In this document: positions 33,932-43,269 of the stretch, piece by piece
Layout of the letters: each line of letters starts with the position of its first letter
Position numbering within the stretch: position 1 is the stretch's first letter
From: Alistipes sp.
Lineage (GTDB): Bacteria > Bacteroidota > Bacteroidia > Bacteroidales > Rikenellaceae
Length of the DNA: 48,506 nt
Direction: 5' to 3'
Assembly: GCA_017546725.1 (NCBI GenBank)
Contig: JAFYRX010000051.1
Location: forward strand, 1 to 48,506
Program-made: the position numbers and the translations under genes
The notes under the pieces: model-generated
The model's database searches: none
Told to the model about the DNA's origin: nothing
The model's input: only the letters and a program-made list of their open reading frames with translations

Positions 33932-36883
33932 TTAGAATGTTAAGTCAAGACCAAATGTAAACTGACGCGACATAGGATACTGCGCCGCATAGATGTTTGC
34001 CGTACCCTCGGGGTCCAAACCCGAGAACTTTGAGAATGTGAGCAGATTTTGCGCCTGTGCATAGATTCTAATGCCGCTGAATACTCGAGTCTTTTTCAGC
34101 ACATTGGCTGGCAACGAGTAACTCAACATCACATTCTTCAATCTCAAGAACGAGGCATCCTCCAACAGACGGCTGTCGAACTCAGTATATTCACCGTGAC
34201 GCGGAATATCGGTCACATCACCAGGCTGCTTCCAGCGCGAGAGCAGACGCGATGACTGGTTATAGGATGCAAAACGGCCATTCGACTCATCGAAATAGCG
34301 GTCGTTATTTATCATCCATCTGTCAGCTACCCAACTGAACTGCGTACTCAACGAAAGGCCCTTCCAACTCAAGGCTGTACCAAAACCACCCTGCCAAGGT
34401 GCGTGATAACTCTTGCCTACCAGCACCTTATCCTCATCACGCAACTCGGTTGTCAGTTCACCATTCTTGTCATACCACAGTGCATCACCATTAGCAGGGT
34501 TTACACCTGCATAGCGGTTGATATAGAACTCACCCAGAGGATGTCCCACGACCAACTTGGTATTGGTATTCGAACGCTCATACTCCTTTACGCCATTGTA
34601 CAACTCGACAATCTTATTATGATTGTAAGATACGTTGGTATTAACCGACCAGTTAAAGTCCTTGGTCGCCACGAGCGTTGCATTGAGATTCACCTCGGCT
34701 CCGGCATTAACCATCACTCCGACATTATCCCAATAATAACCATAACCTGTTGTAGAGTATGGCGCAGGCACCTCCATCAACATATCAGACGTACGCTTGT
34801 AATAGAGTTCCAAATCGGCATTGAGTCTGTTCCAGAAACCTGCGTGGATAGCGAAGTTCGTAGTCCAAGGCTTCTCCCAGCCGAGATTCTCGTTACCTGG
34901 TTGCATCAATGCCACACCTGCATCGCCAACATAATCCAAGCCACCACCTACGAGCGCCAAATGCTCGTAATTGGGGATTGACGAGTTACCCGAGGTACCT
35001 GTCGAGAGCGAGAGTTGCGCTGTCGTAAGCCATCTGGGGCCCGACTGCATAAACTTCTCATTACGCAAATCCCACATAAAACCTACAGACCAGAATGCTG
35101 CCCAACGACGAGACTTTCCGAAACGTGACGAACCGTCGGCACGCACCGAAGCCTCAACGAAATAGGTATTACGATAGTTATACTCTCCACGCGAGAAGAA
35201 CGACAAGAATCCATAATCGGAATCCGTCGTATCGCTCCACGACGTAGCACGCGTTCCAGTAGAGATATTTGTCAGACGGTCATTGTTCTGGCCTTTGGTC
35301 ATAAGGCTGAATGCCTCGTAATGATAATCAACACCCTCGTGGCCCAACATAAAATTGAACGAATGGTCATCATCAAGGTTGAAACGGTAATTAGCAGTAT
35401 TCGTCACCGTCAAAGTGTGACCATCGGTTGAAGAGCGTGATGCTGAGCCCTGTCCCTGATTGGGCGCATAACTCGGATACGACACGCCAAAACCTGTGGT
35501 ATGAGAATAATCTACACCCAACTGCGAACGCAAGGTAAGGCCCTCAACGGGTGTTGCCTCGGCATAGATTGTCGAAATAAGTTTATACTTTTTATACGTC
35601 ACGGGGTTATTCTCAAGCCACTCCAGAGGATTCTGGCCATTACCCTTCCACGTTCCGTCATTAATAGAGGCCAATGAGCCATCGGCACGATAGGGATTCC
35701 AATACGGCATCATAAAACGTGCTGCCGAAATGGGTGTTACCAACGTGTATGAGCCCTCATCTGCCTGCTGGATATTCTGGTAGTTGAGCATCGTATTACT
35801 ACCCACCTTCAGCCACTCGGCTGCCTTACGGTCGAAGTTGGCTCGCAGAGAATAACGCTCAAACATTGAGCCTACGGCTGTACCGTCCTGATTGTAATAG
35901 CCGCCCGAAAGATAATAATTACTCTTGTCGTCGGCTCCCGACACCGTCACCTCGTGACTCTGCAACAAGGCCGAAGAGTTAAAAACCTCCTCCATCCAAT
36001 TTACATCGGTTTGACTCAAGACGTTGTAATTCTGTCCTTCGGTCATCCCAATCTCCTTCTCGTAGGCTATACGCTCAGCGGTATTCATCAAATCCCACTT
36101 ACCACTTGCCACCTGCGAGAAACCCATCTGCATACGATATTCGATTCTCGGGCGCTCGGCACGACGACCACGTTTGGTAGTGATTACAATCACACCATTA
36201 GCGGCTCGCGCACCATAAATTGAGGTCGAAGCAGCATCCTTCAACACCGACAAAGACTCTATATCGGCCGGATTGATTGTATTAAAATCACTGCTCGAGA
36301 TAGGCACTCCATCAAGAATATACAACGGAGCGGTACCCGAATTGATTGAGTTAGTACCACGAATTGTCATAACTGCCGATGCACTCGGCTCTCCCGTATT
36401 CGACAGTACGGTAAGACCTGCAACCTGACCTTGCAGAGCCTGGTCAAAGGCTGCTGTAGGAGTAGATTCTATCTTTTCGGTCTTGACACTTGCGACAGAA
36501 CCCGCGACGGTACCCTTTTTACGAGTACCATAGGCAATGACAACAACATCGTCGATAGACTCACTATCGGTCACCATCTCGACATTATACTGCACACTGC
36601 TCGCATCTTTGGGCACACGCCACTCAACATTCTTGAAACCCAGATACGAGAAGGTCAGCACACTGCCACTCTTTGCCTTGATGCTGTATTTGCCATCAAC
36701 ATCCGTAGCAACACCTTGCATATCCTCCGTCACAACAGAGACACCAATCAGAGGTTGTTTATCTTCCGCTGATATAACTCTACCGCTGACGGTAACCATA
36801 GCAGCCTGCTGCGCATAAAGCGTAGGCAGACAACATAACGCAAAAATTAAACTAAATAACAGTTTTCGACTATACATTTTCAT
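33932..36883 (-). CDS. SusC/RagA family TonB-linked outer-membrane transporter
   Basis: 983 aa from the ATG at 36883. Signal peptide ending L-Y-A-Q; carboxypeptidase-like N-terminal domain (VSGRVISAEDKQPLIGVSV); TonB box region and plug (DDVVVIAYGTRKKG, LQGQVAGLTV, IRGTNSINSGTAPLYILDGVPI); then a beta barrel ending in LDLTF. It imports bulky nutrients through the outer membrane with TonB energy. RagA-type members carry oligopeptides and many SusC members carry glycans; here the neighbours include a protease and no glycosidase. The adjacent minus-strand promoter is very close to the start codon. Confidence 0.95.
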   Translation of the reverse strand: MKMYSRKLLFSLIFALCCLPTLYAQQAAMVTVSGRVISAEDKQPLIGVSVVTEDMQGVATDVDGKYSIKAKSGSVLTFSYLGFKNVEWRVPKDASSVQYNVEMVTDSESIDDVVVIAYGTRKKGTVAGSVASVKTEKIESTPTAAFDQALQGQVAGLTVLSNTGEPSASAVMTIRGTNSINSGTAPLYILDGVPISSSDFNTINPADIESLSVLKDAASTSIYGARAANGVIVITTKRGRRAERPRIEYRMQMGFSQVASGKWDLMNTAERIAYEKEIGMTEGQNYNVLSQTDVNWMEEVFNSSALLQSHEVTVSGADDKSNYYLSGGYYNQDGTAVGSMFERYSLRANFDRKAAEWLKVGSNTMLNYQNIQQADEGSYTLVTPISAARFMMPYWNPYRADGSLASINDGTWKGNGQNPLEWLENNPVTYKKYKLISTIYAEATPVEGLTLRSQLGVDYSHTTGFGVSYPSYAPNQGQGSASRSSTDGHTLTVTNTANYRFNLDDDHSFNFMLGHEGVDYHYEAFSLMTKGQNNDRLTNISTGTRATSWSDTTDSDYGFLSFFSRGEYNYRNTYFVEASVRADGSSRFGKSRRWAAFWSVGFMWDLRNEKFMQSGPRWLTTAQLSLSTGTSGNSSIPNYEHLALVGGGLDYVGDAGVALMQPGNENLGWEKPWTTNFAIHAGFWNRLNADLELYYKRTSDMLMEVPAPYSTTGYGYYWDNVGVMVNAGAEVNLNATLVATKDFNWSVNTNVSYNHNKIVELYNGVKEYERSNTNTKLVVGHPLGEFYINRYAGVNPANGDALWYDKNGELTTELRDEDKVLVGKSYHAPWQGGFGTALSWKGLSLSTQFSWVADRWMINNDRYFDESNGRFASYNQSSRLLSRWKQPGDVTDIPRHGEYTEFDSRLLEDASFLRLKNVMLSYSLPANVLKKTRVFSGIRIYAQAQNLLTFSKFSGLDPEGTANIYAAQYPMSRQFTFGLDLTF

Positions 36884-36889
36884 AATGTG

Positions 36890-36920
36890 CAAAAATACGA
36901 CATTATGATGAGATTACAAA
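36890..36920 (-). promoter_or_regulatory. Consensus promoter of the SusCD operon
   Basis: On the minus strand TTTG (36917-36920), 19 nt, then TATTTTTG (36890-36897): an exact Bacteroidota -33/-7 pair. The first SusC ATG follows only 6 nt after the -7 box, so the transcript would have almost no leader. Confidence 0.72.
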
Positions 36921-37027
36921 CTTTTCATTACATTTTCAGGGAGTTTCGACACAATTATAAATCTTTGCAGGGCAAATTATTACTTTTTATTAACATTTTC
37001 GCCCAACCCATCATACGACTTTCTGCA

Positions 37028-37067
37028 CAAAATAATGCCGTAAGATATTTTATAATCCTACGGCATT
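37028..37067 (-). terminator. Probable terminator after gadC
   Basis: A 9-bp stem (AATGCCGTA with TACGGCATT) has a 16-nt A/T-rich loop and is followed on the minus strand by ATTTTG. It lies 33 nt after the gadC stop. The loop is long and the T-run short, so it is a moderate candidate. Confidence 0.55.
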
Positions 37068-37099
37068 CTCGAATAATTATTATTGCAAAAAGAGGTTGT

Positions 37100-38569
37100 T
37101 TATTCTTCTTTTTTCTCCCAATGGAACGGAGCGAACTCGGCATTGGGGTCACGCCACGAGGGCTTACGCATAGCGTATATGATAAATGGCACAATCACCA
37201 CCACAATGCAGCCTATAATCAATACCGAATACCACACCTTGTTGCTTCCCGTTGCAATCTGGCTGGGTGGCACAAAACTCAAAATAAAGGCAAGCAACGA
37301 GCCACAGAAACCTACAACACCCAACAACCACATCAAACCATTACCTTTACCCAAGCGGAAAGGACGGGGAGTGGATTTCATCTTGTAGCGGAGTGTGATG
37401 GCCGCCGCAAACATCATCATATACATAATAAGATACAGCAACACTGTAAGTTGCGACAAAATCTGATAGAACGACTGCACCGATGGCATCACCACAAACA
37501 ACAGCGAAAGCAGAGTCACTATAGCACCCTGTACAAGCAAAATATTTCGCTGAACACCGTACTTGTTGGCACGCTGGAAGAACGGAGGCAGATAACCCGC
37601 CTTGCCCACTGTAAAGATACCCTTCGAAGGACCTGCAACCCACGTCAAAACGCCCGCCAACACGCCGAACATCAACGCGATAGCGATTATCGGACCAGCC
37701 CACGAGATATGGAAATGGCGGAAATAGTTATCGAAACCGATGAGCAGCGACTGCGTAAGGCTGATATCTTTGGCGGGGATGATGAAGCCCAACGAGAAGG
37801 TACCCAAGATGAAAATCAGCACCGTAACAATAGAGCCTATGATAATCGCTTTGGGGTAGTTACGCGAGGGGTTATTGACATCCATAACGTGGACACCCAT
37901 CATCTCCATACCCGCATAAAAGAGGAAAATACTGCTCGCCAGCACCAGATTATCCAACTTGGTCAAGTCGGGGAAGAAGCCCTGCGACATATCCATATTG
38001 TTGTGGCCGCCTGTGGCTATATAGATAATACCCAATACGATAAGCAATCCTGCAGGGATAATCGTACCTATCATACCACCCCACTTACTGATTTTACCTA
38101 CCCAACTCAAGCCACGCATAGCAATGAGCGTCGCAACCCAATAGATAGCCAGCACCACCACAAGCGTAAACAACTTATTCGAAGCCAGCGTAGCATCGTG
38201 TGCATCGTTCACTCCGATGAATGCTATCGACACCGCACCAAATGTGAGCACCGTAGGATACCAGATAGTCGATTCAATCCACTGCAACCATATAGCCAAA
38301 AATCCCATACGCGAGCCGTAAGCCTCTCCAACCCAGCGGAATACACCACCCTGCTTGTCGGAGAACATAGCAGCCAACTCGGCTGCGACCATAGCCGTAG
38401 GAATCAAAAACACGATGGCGGCAAAGAGATAGTAAAAGGCCGACGAGAGTCCATAAACCGCCTCGGAAGGCAGACCTCGCAGACTCACCACCGCAGTCAC
38501 GTTCATAATGGCAAGCGTCATCACGCTCAATTTGAAACCCGTAGATTTCGTAACACTTTTTTCTGCCAT
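37100..38569 (-). CDS. gadC: Glutamate/GABA antiporter GadC
   Basis: 489 aa, about 12 membrane segments, APC superfamily. The segments MTLAIMNVTAVVSLRGLP, SDKQGGVFRWVGEAYG, WLQWIESTIWYPTVLTF and VAGPSKGIFTVGKAGYLPP are those of GadC, which exchanges external glutamate for cytoplasmic GABA. Next to gadB it completes the glutamate-dependent acid-resistance pair. The C-terminal tail is charged (WRDPNAEFAPFHWEKKEE), comparable to the plug that closes E. coli GadC at neutral pH. It follows gadB by 96 nt; a hairpin in that gap may limit its expression. Confidence 0.93.
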   Translation of the reverse strand: MAEKSVTKSTGFKLSVMTLAIMNVTAVVSLRGLPSEAVYGLSSAFYYLFAAIVFLIPTAMVAAELAAMFSDKQGGVFRWVGEAYGSRMGFLAIWLQWIESTIWYPTVLTFGAVSIAFIGVNDAHDATLASNKLFTLVVVLAIYWVATLIAMRGLSWVGKISKWGGMIGTIIPAGLLIVLGIIYIATGGHNNMDMSQGFFPDLTKLDNLVLASSIFLFYAGMEMMGVHVMDVNNPSRNYPKAIIIGSIVTVLIFILGTFSLGFIIPAKDISLTQSLLIGFDNYFRHFHISWAGPIIAIALMFGVLAGVLTWVAGPSKGIFTVGKAGYLPPFFQRANKYGVQRNILLVQGAIVTLLSLLFVVMPSVQSFYQILSQLTVLLYLIMYMMMFAAAITLRYKMKSTPRPFRLGKGNGLMWLLGVVGFCGSLLAFILSFVPPSQIATGSNKVWYSVLIIGCIVVVIVPFIIYAMRKPSWRDPNAEFAPFHWEKKEE

Positions 38570-38610
38570 AGATTATTATTTTCAGGTTAAACTTTCGTTG
38601 TAAACTTTTC

Positions 38611-38655
38611 AAAACGACTGCACTCTGGAGAACATCCTCTCCCCAAAGTGCAGTC
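38611..38655 (-). terminator. Hairpin between gadB and gadC, possible attenuator
   Basis: Arms GACTGCACT (38616-38624) and AGTGCAGTC (38647-38655) pair perfectly, and the interior can extend the stem further (GGAGA with TCTCC). The minus strand continues CGTTTTGAAAAG, a short T tract. It starts 10 nt after the gadB stop, in front of gadC. Confidence 0.6.
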
Positions 38656-38665
38656 AATCTGTTCG

Positions 38666-40081
38666 TTAGTGAGTATAGACACGTCCCTTGTGCTTCTGCT
38701 GCTTTTGGCAGGCCAGACACGAGGATGTCGGATACTCCAACATCTCCAACTCGGCTACGGCATTGATTATATCGCCAACCAACATATCGGCCATATCGCG
38801 TGACATACCCTGACGCACTACGATGCGCATAACTACCACATCCTCAATATTCTTGGGCATAGTGTAGGCGGGCACCATCCAACCACTCTGCATCAACTTA
38901 TCCTGAAGGTCAAACAAGGTCCACTTGGCCGTCTTAGCGTATTCGGGCTTCATCGACCATATAAACAGAGGATTAACCAACTCCTTGGAGTAGTTCTCGA
39001 AGCAGTGCATCTTGCCTATGGCCTCGTGGCAATAACGTGCTATGGCCATCGAGTTTTCGTGAATCTCCTTGTAACCCTCAAATCCTAAACGAATAAAATT
39101 ATAATACTGCGCCAAAATCTGCGCTGCAGGGCGAGAGAAATTCAAGCCCACCTGCGTGATATTTGCACCCAAATAGTTCACGCTGAACGACATCTCTTTG
39201 GGCAGAGCCTCCTTGCCTCGCCATACGACCCAGCCCAAACCAGGATATACCAAGCCATATTTATGGCCCGACGTAGAGATTGACAGCACCCACTTTAGGC
39301 GGAAATCCCACTTCTTCTCGGGATAGAGGAAGGGCAAGATAAAACCACCCGATGCAGCATCGACGTGAATCGGGATATCGTATCCCGTCTTTTTATTATA
39401 TGTATCAAGCGCATTGTTCAATCCCTCGATGTCGTCATTCATACCTGTCCACGTCACACCCGCAATAGGCACTACACAGATGGTGTTCTCGTCACACATC
39501 TTAATAGCCTCGTCGATGTCGAGCGTGGGATTTTTGTGCGTAATAGGCACAGTACGCATCTCGATTTGCCACAACTGACAGAATTTTTCCCAAACCACCT
39601 GATAAGCCGAACTCATCACCAAATTGGGTTTATCGCAGGGCTTACCCGCCGCTTTGCGTCTGTCACGCCAGCGCAACCAGGCAGCCACACCTCCCAACAT
39701 ACAAGCCTCCGACGAGCCTATTCCTACGGCTCCCGTCTTCCATTCCCCCTTCTCGGGTGTGTTCCACAGATTGGCTACCATATTGATACAGCGCCCGCAC
39801 ATAACGGCCACACGCGGATACTCCGTCTCGTCGATGTAGTTAATGCCAACAGCCTCATTCATCAGGCGTGTACCATAATCATCCATATAGGTAGTAACGA
39901 ATGTCGCCAAGTTAAGGCGTGGCTGCGTCTGTGGGAAGGTCTCGTCCTTGACCATCTGGTAGGCAATCTCGGGCGCACACTTGTGCTGGGGAATTGTCTC
40001 CGCAGGGGCAGACTGTTTCATTTCAGTTGAGCCGAATACGGCTGTTGCAATGTTCTCTTGTGTTTTTGTTTTTTGACTCAT
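38666..40081 (-). CDS. gadB: Glutamate decarboxylase GadB
   Basis: 471 aa, a PLP-dependent group II decarboxylase. The cofactor Lys is K274 in STSGHKYG; IHVDAASGGFILPF supplies the Asp that binds the pyridine ring; the FVTTYMDDYG and GSSEACMLGG blocks match bacterial GadB. It converts glutamate to GABA and CO2 while consuming a proton, which raises internal pH in acid. The N-terminal extension (residues 1-30) is polar. The C-terminus ends in a Cys/Lys/Gln/His-rich stretch (SCLACQKQQKHKG) longer than I expect from E. coli. First gene of the gad pair; no convincing promoter box was found in the 229-nt divergent gap. Confidence 0.96.
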   Translation of the reverse strand: MSQKTKTQENIATAVFGSTEMKQSAPAETIPQHKCAPEIAYQMVKDETFPQTQPRLNLATFVTTYMDDYGTRLMNEAVGINYIDETEYPRVAVMCGRCINMVANLWNTPEKGEWKTGAVGIGSSEACMLGGVAAWLRWRDRRKAAGKPCDKPNLVMSSAYQVVWEKFCQLWQIEMRTVPITHKNPTLDIDEAIKMCDENTICVVPIAGVTWTGMNDDIEGLNNALDTYNKKTGYDIPIHVDAASGGFILPFLYPEKKWDFRLKWVLSISTSGHKYGLVYPGLGWVVWRGKEALPKEMSFSVNYLGANITQVGLNFSRPAAQILAQYYNFIRLGFEGYKEIHENSMAIARYCHEAIGKMHCFENYSKELVNPLFIWSMKPEYAKTAKWTLFDLQDKLMQSGWMVPAYTMPKNIEDVVVMRIVVRQGMSRDMADMLVGDIINAVAELEMLEYPTSSCLACQKQQKHKGRVYTH

Positions 40082-40310
40082 AATAGATTAATTGTAAGAA
40101 TAAAAAAATATTTTCTTACTTATTTTCATAAACTATGCCAAAACACAAAATTTGATTTTTCGTTGAACAGCAACAACAATATTACGCTCGAGGCAAGATT
40201 TGATGGATATCAGATTTCATTTTTTTTGCTGCAAAAGGTGCATTTTATGTTTTTTTTCGTATCTTGCAATCCTAAAACAGTACAAAAAATCATTTTTAAA
40301 ACAAAACATT

Positions 40311-43184
40311 ATGGATAAAATTTTACGTAAATTGTTGGCTCTCTGCGCAGTAGCAGTACTCGCAGTTAGTATGGTCGCTTGTCAGAAGGACAACGCCGAG
40401 CCAGAGCCAGAACCAGAGCCCGTTGTCCCCGTATTGACTATTCAGGGCGTAAGTGAGAACGGCGAGGTAGCAAACGCTGCAACTTCGTGGGATTCTGCAT
40501 CTATCAAGGTTTCAACAGAGAATATCGTTGAGTTCGCTTGGATGCTTCAGACAGCAGACGAGAAGGCTCCCTCTTCAGAGTCTATCGTATTTAAGAACGG
40601 TACAGTAGTTAAGCCCGAGGGTGGTTCTACAACTCTTGAGTTCAAGGACTTGGCTCGTTTGACTGACTATGTTGTATACATCGCAGCAAAGGTTCCCGCT
40701 ACAGAGGAGGCTACTCGCGCTGATGGTGAGACAGAGTTCTACGGCGAGGTTATCAAGGTTAAGTTCTCTACACCCGACTACTCTGACGAGGTTACAGTGG
40801 TTAAGGTTAAGCAGGACGGTTTCGACTTGCACGTTAAGTTCCCCGAGAGCGTACGCGAGAAGGGCAGCTCAATCAAGTGGGGTGTTTCTAACATCGCAAT
40901 GTACAACTCTAACAAGTATCAGGGAATGTCTGATGCTGATATGGTAATGTTGAACGACCAAGTATATCCCGCAGCTCGTTTTGTAAACGATACTACTCTT
41001 ACAGTTGATGAGGCACACCGTTATGTTGTAGATGCTGATGGCAACCTTATCCTTGACGAGTGGTCGGGCGAGCCTACCTATTACTGGGATTTCGTTGCTC
41101 CTGGTGAGCCTTTGGTAGTTATTATGTCAGAGGTTGCTTGGGGTGAGAACGACTGGGGCTGGGGCGAAGGTTGGTATAAATTCCCCTTCGACACTTATGC
41201 TTATCAGGAGGCTATGTGGTATGCTGACCCCGAGAATATGCCTAACGAGGATGAGTTCTGGGAAGAGGGTGCTTGGCACAAGAAGGTTGAGGTTACTACA
41301 CTTGCTCCCGCAGAGTTTGATGGTACAGTCACTATCGAGACAAAGGATTTGGCTCCTAATGGCGGTACAGTTGTATTGACACCCGATGATAAGACTAACG
41401 TATTCTGCGTAGGTATTTTTGATGAGGGTACTTACAACCAATACCTCGACATCTATTTGGGTGGTAACGAGGATTACTTGCAGTGGTTGAGCACATCATT
41501 CTATGGTATGTATGCTAACTTCAACACTGTATGGGCTGACTACGACTTCGATGGTACAAATGACGGTCCTCAGGAGGTTAATCTTGCTGACTTGTTCTGG
41601 GAGTTTACTCCTGGTGGCACTTACCACGTTGTTTTGACTGCTATGGGTAGCCGCGAGGCAACACAGGAGGAGATTGACAGCTGGGCTGATATGGGTACAG
41701 GTATGATGCCCGACCAGATGTCACAGAACTTCCAGCACGTAACATTCACATTGCCCGACTACACAATGGAGGCCCCTGAGATTGAGGTAACTCCGTTGGA
41801 GCCCACATCACCTTACGAGGTTAGCTTCAATGTTAAGTGTACTAGCTACGCTGACTCACCCGTAGTTGAGGTTGCTTATGCTGCTAACTACTTGCGCGAG
41901 TTCAACGAGGAGTTGGAGTACAACACTTACGCTGACCTTTGCGAGAGTAACCGTGGCTATGCAGGATTTACTGAGGAAGAAATCGCACAGATGAACACTG
42001 CAGAGGGTTGTGTTATTACATTACCTTCACGCGAGGATGCTACTACACGTTTGGCTGTTATGGGTTGGAACAGCGAGGGTCGTCCCAGCGTATTCGAGGG
42101 CGAGAACCCTGCTGCTGTTGCTGATGCTAAGTCTGGCGTAGTACCCGATGCTGAGCCTGTAGATTCTGAGCTCTTTACAGCATTGAATGGCGAGTGGACT
42201 GCAACTGCAACTGTTAATTATAGAACTTATGGTCAGATTAGCGAGGACGAGTGGGGTTACATCTACAAGGAGTCTGTATTGACTACAAAGGTTACTATCG
42301 GTGAGGTAACTTATCCCGAGACTTTGACACAGGACATCTACGACCTCTACGAGGAGAATGGTGTTTCTAAGGAGCAGACAGATGCTTACTTCGCAGAGTT
42401 CAAGGAGCAGGCTGCCCTTTACAACAAGAAGGTACGCGGTCAGAACCGTATCCTCTGTACAGGTTGGAACTTCGATGCTACAAGTGGTGCTTATTCTCAG
42501 TTGCGTACAGCAACTCCTTGGGATTTGTTCACCGATAACAGCGGTTACAATGCATCAGACGTAAGTTCTATCTTCTACGACTTTGGTGCAAAGTGGTTCT
42601 TGCAGGTTAACGAGGCTGGCGAGGTATTCGTTCCCGTAAATGCAAACCGTTTGGCTCCGCTTACACGTTGGACATACGGTCAGGATATGCACTTGGCAGG
42701 TTACAATGTTGAGAACTCATATATCTATCCGTTCCCGTTGAACGAGGAGGATATGGATGATGTAACAAAGTGGCCTAACTTGCCCGTTGAGGTTTCAGAG
42801 GACAAGCAGACTATCACTGTTAAGTCATTCGATTTCGAAGGCGATACATACTACCCCAACGTATTCGTTAACTCTATGTGGGGTATGGAGATTTACAACA
42901 CAGTAATCGTTTCTGAAGTTGTTTTGACAAAGGGCTGGACTGAGGCTGACGAGGATGTTGACGTAGAGGCAGTTCGCAAGAACGTTAAGGAGTTGAAGAA
43001 CGGCACAAAGGTTAAGTCAGTAAGCAATGCCGTTATCGAGGCACAGTCTGCACCTAAGAGCCGCACAGTTTACTTCGAGAAGAAGAAGGCTGCTCACAAG
43101 ATTGAGGTTAAGGCAATGTCTTTCGAGCAGAGCATCGAGAATATGAAGCAGCTCATCGAGAAGAAGAAGGCTGCTCGCAAATAA
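40311..43184 (+). CDS. Unrecognised large lipoprotein, 957 aa
   Basis: Start chosen at 40311, which gives a lipoprotein signal with lipobox M-V-A-C (C24); the frame is open from 40200 but without a signal. After the lipobox comes a short Glu-Pro linker (EPEPEPEPVVPVLT). The body looks like successive beta-sandwich modules (fibronectin-III-like at about 35-130) and a lipocalin-like C-terminal part starting ALNGEWTATATVNY at about residue 620. The last 60 residues turn strongly basic and carry EKKKAAHK and EKKKAARK. The protein is otherwise very acidic. No enzymatic motif is seen. It is divergent from gadB and ended by its own terminator. Confidence 0.7.
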   Translation: MDKILRKLLALCAVAVLAVSMVACQKDNAEPEPEPEPVVPVLTIQGVSENGEVANAATSWDSASIKVSTENIVEFAWMLQTADEKAPSSESIVFKNGTVVKPEGGSTTLEFKDLARLTDYVVYIAAKVPATEEATRADGETEFYGEVIKVKFSTPDYSDEVTVVKVKQDGFDLHVKFPESVREKGSSIKWGVSNIAMYNSNKYQGMSDADMVMLNDQVYPAARFVNDTTLTVDEAHRYVVDADGNLILDEWSGEPTYYWDFVAPGEPLVVIMSEVAWGENDWGWGEGWYKFPFDTYAYQEAMWYADPENMPNEDEFWEEGAWHKKVEVTTLAPAEFDGTVTIETKDLAPNGGTVVLTPDDKTNVFCVGIFDEGTYNQYLDIYLGGNEDYLQWLSTSFYGMYANFNTVWADYDFDGTNDGPQEVNLADLFWEFTPGGTYHVVLTAMGSREATQEEIDSWADMGTGMMPDQMSQNFQHVTFTLPDYTMEAPEIEVTPLEPTSPYEVSFNVKCTSYADSPVVEVAYAANYLREFNEELEYNTYADLCESNRGYAGFTEEEIAQMNTAEGCVITLPSREDATTRLAVMGWNSEGRPSVFEGENPAAVADAKSGVVPDAEPVDSELFTALNGEWTATATVNYRTYGQISEDEWGYIYKESVLTTKVTIGEVTYPETLTQDIYDLYEENGVSKEQTDAYFAEFKEQAALYNKKVRGQNRILCTGWNFDATSGAYSQLRTATPWDLFTDNSGYNASDVSSIFYDFGAKWFLQVNEAGEVFVPVNANRLAPLTRWTYGQDMHLAGYNVENSYIYPFPLNEEDMDDVTKWPNLPVEVSEDKQTITVKSFDFEGDTYYPNVFVNSMWGMEIYNTVIVSEVVLTKGWTEADEDVDVEAVRKNVKELKNGTKVKSVSNAVIEAQSAPKSRTVYFEKKKAAHKIEVKAMSFEQSIENMKQLIEKKKAARK

Positions 43185-43202
43185 TTCTCTAAAATATTTC
43201 AC

Positions 43203-43247
43203 AATGAGGAGTTCCCCGCAAAGGGACTCCTCATTTGTGGTTTTTTT
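43203..43247 (+). terminator. Rho-independent terminator after the 957-aa lipoprotein
   Basis: Stem AATGAGGAGT with ACTCCTCATT extended by CCC/GGG, then TGTGG and a run of seven T. Only 23 nt separate it from the next start codon, so the following genes depend on read-through or on a promoter inside the hairpin region. Confidence 0.85.
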
Positions 43248-43269
43248 ATAACAGAACAAAAAAAAGACT

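Noticed and set aside
36887-38590. 567-codon open frame on the plus strand opposite gadC
   Set aside because: It is fully antisense to a clear gadC, has a His/Arg/Gln-rich composition with no domain, and results from codon bias in gadC keeping the opposite frame open.
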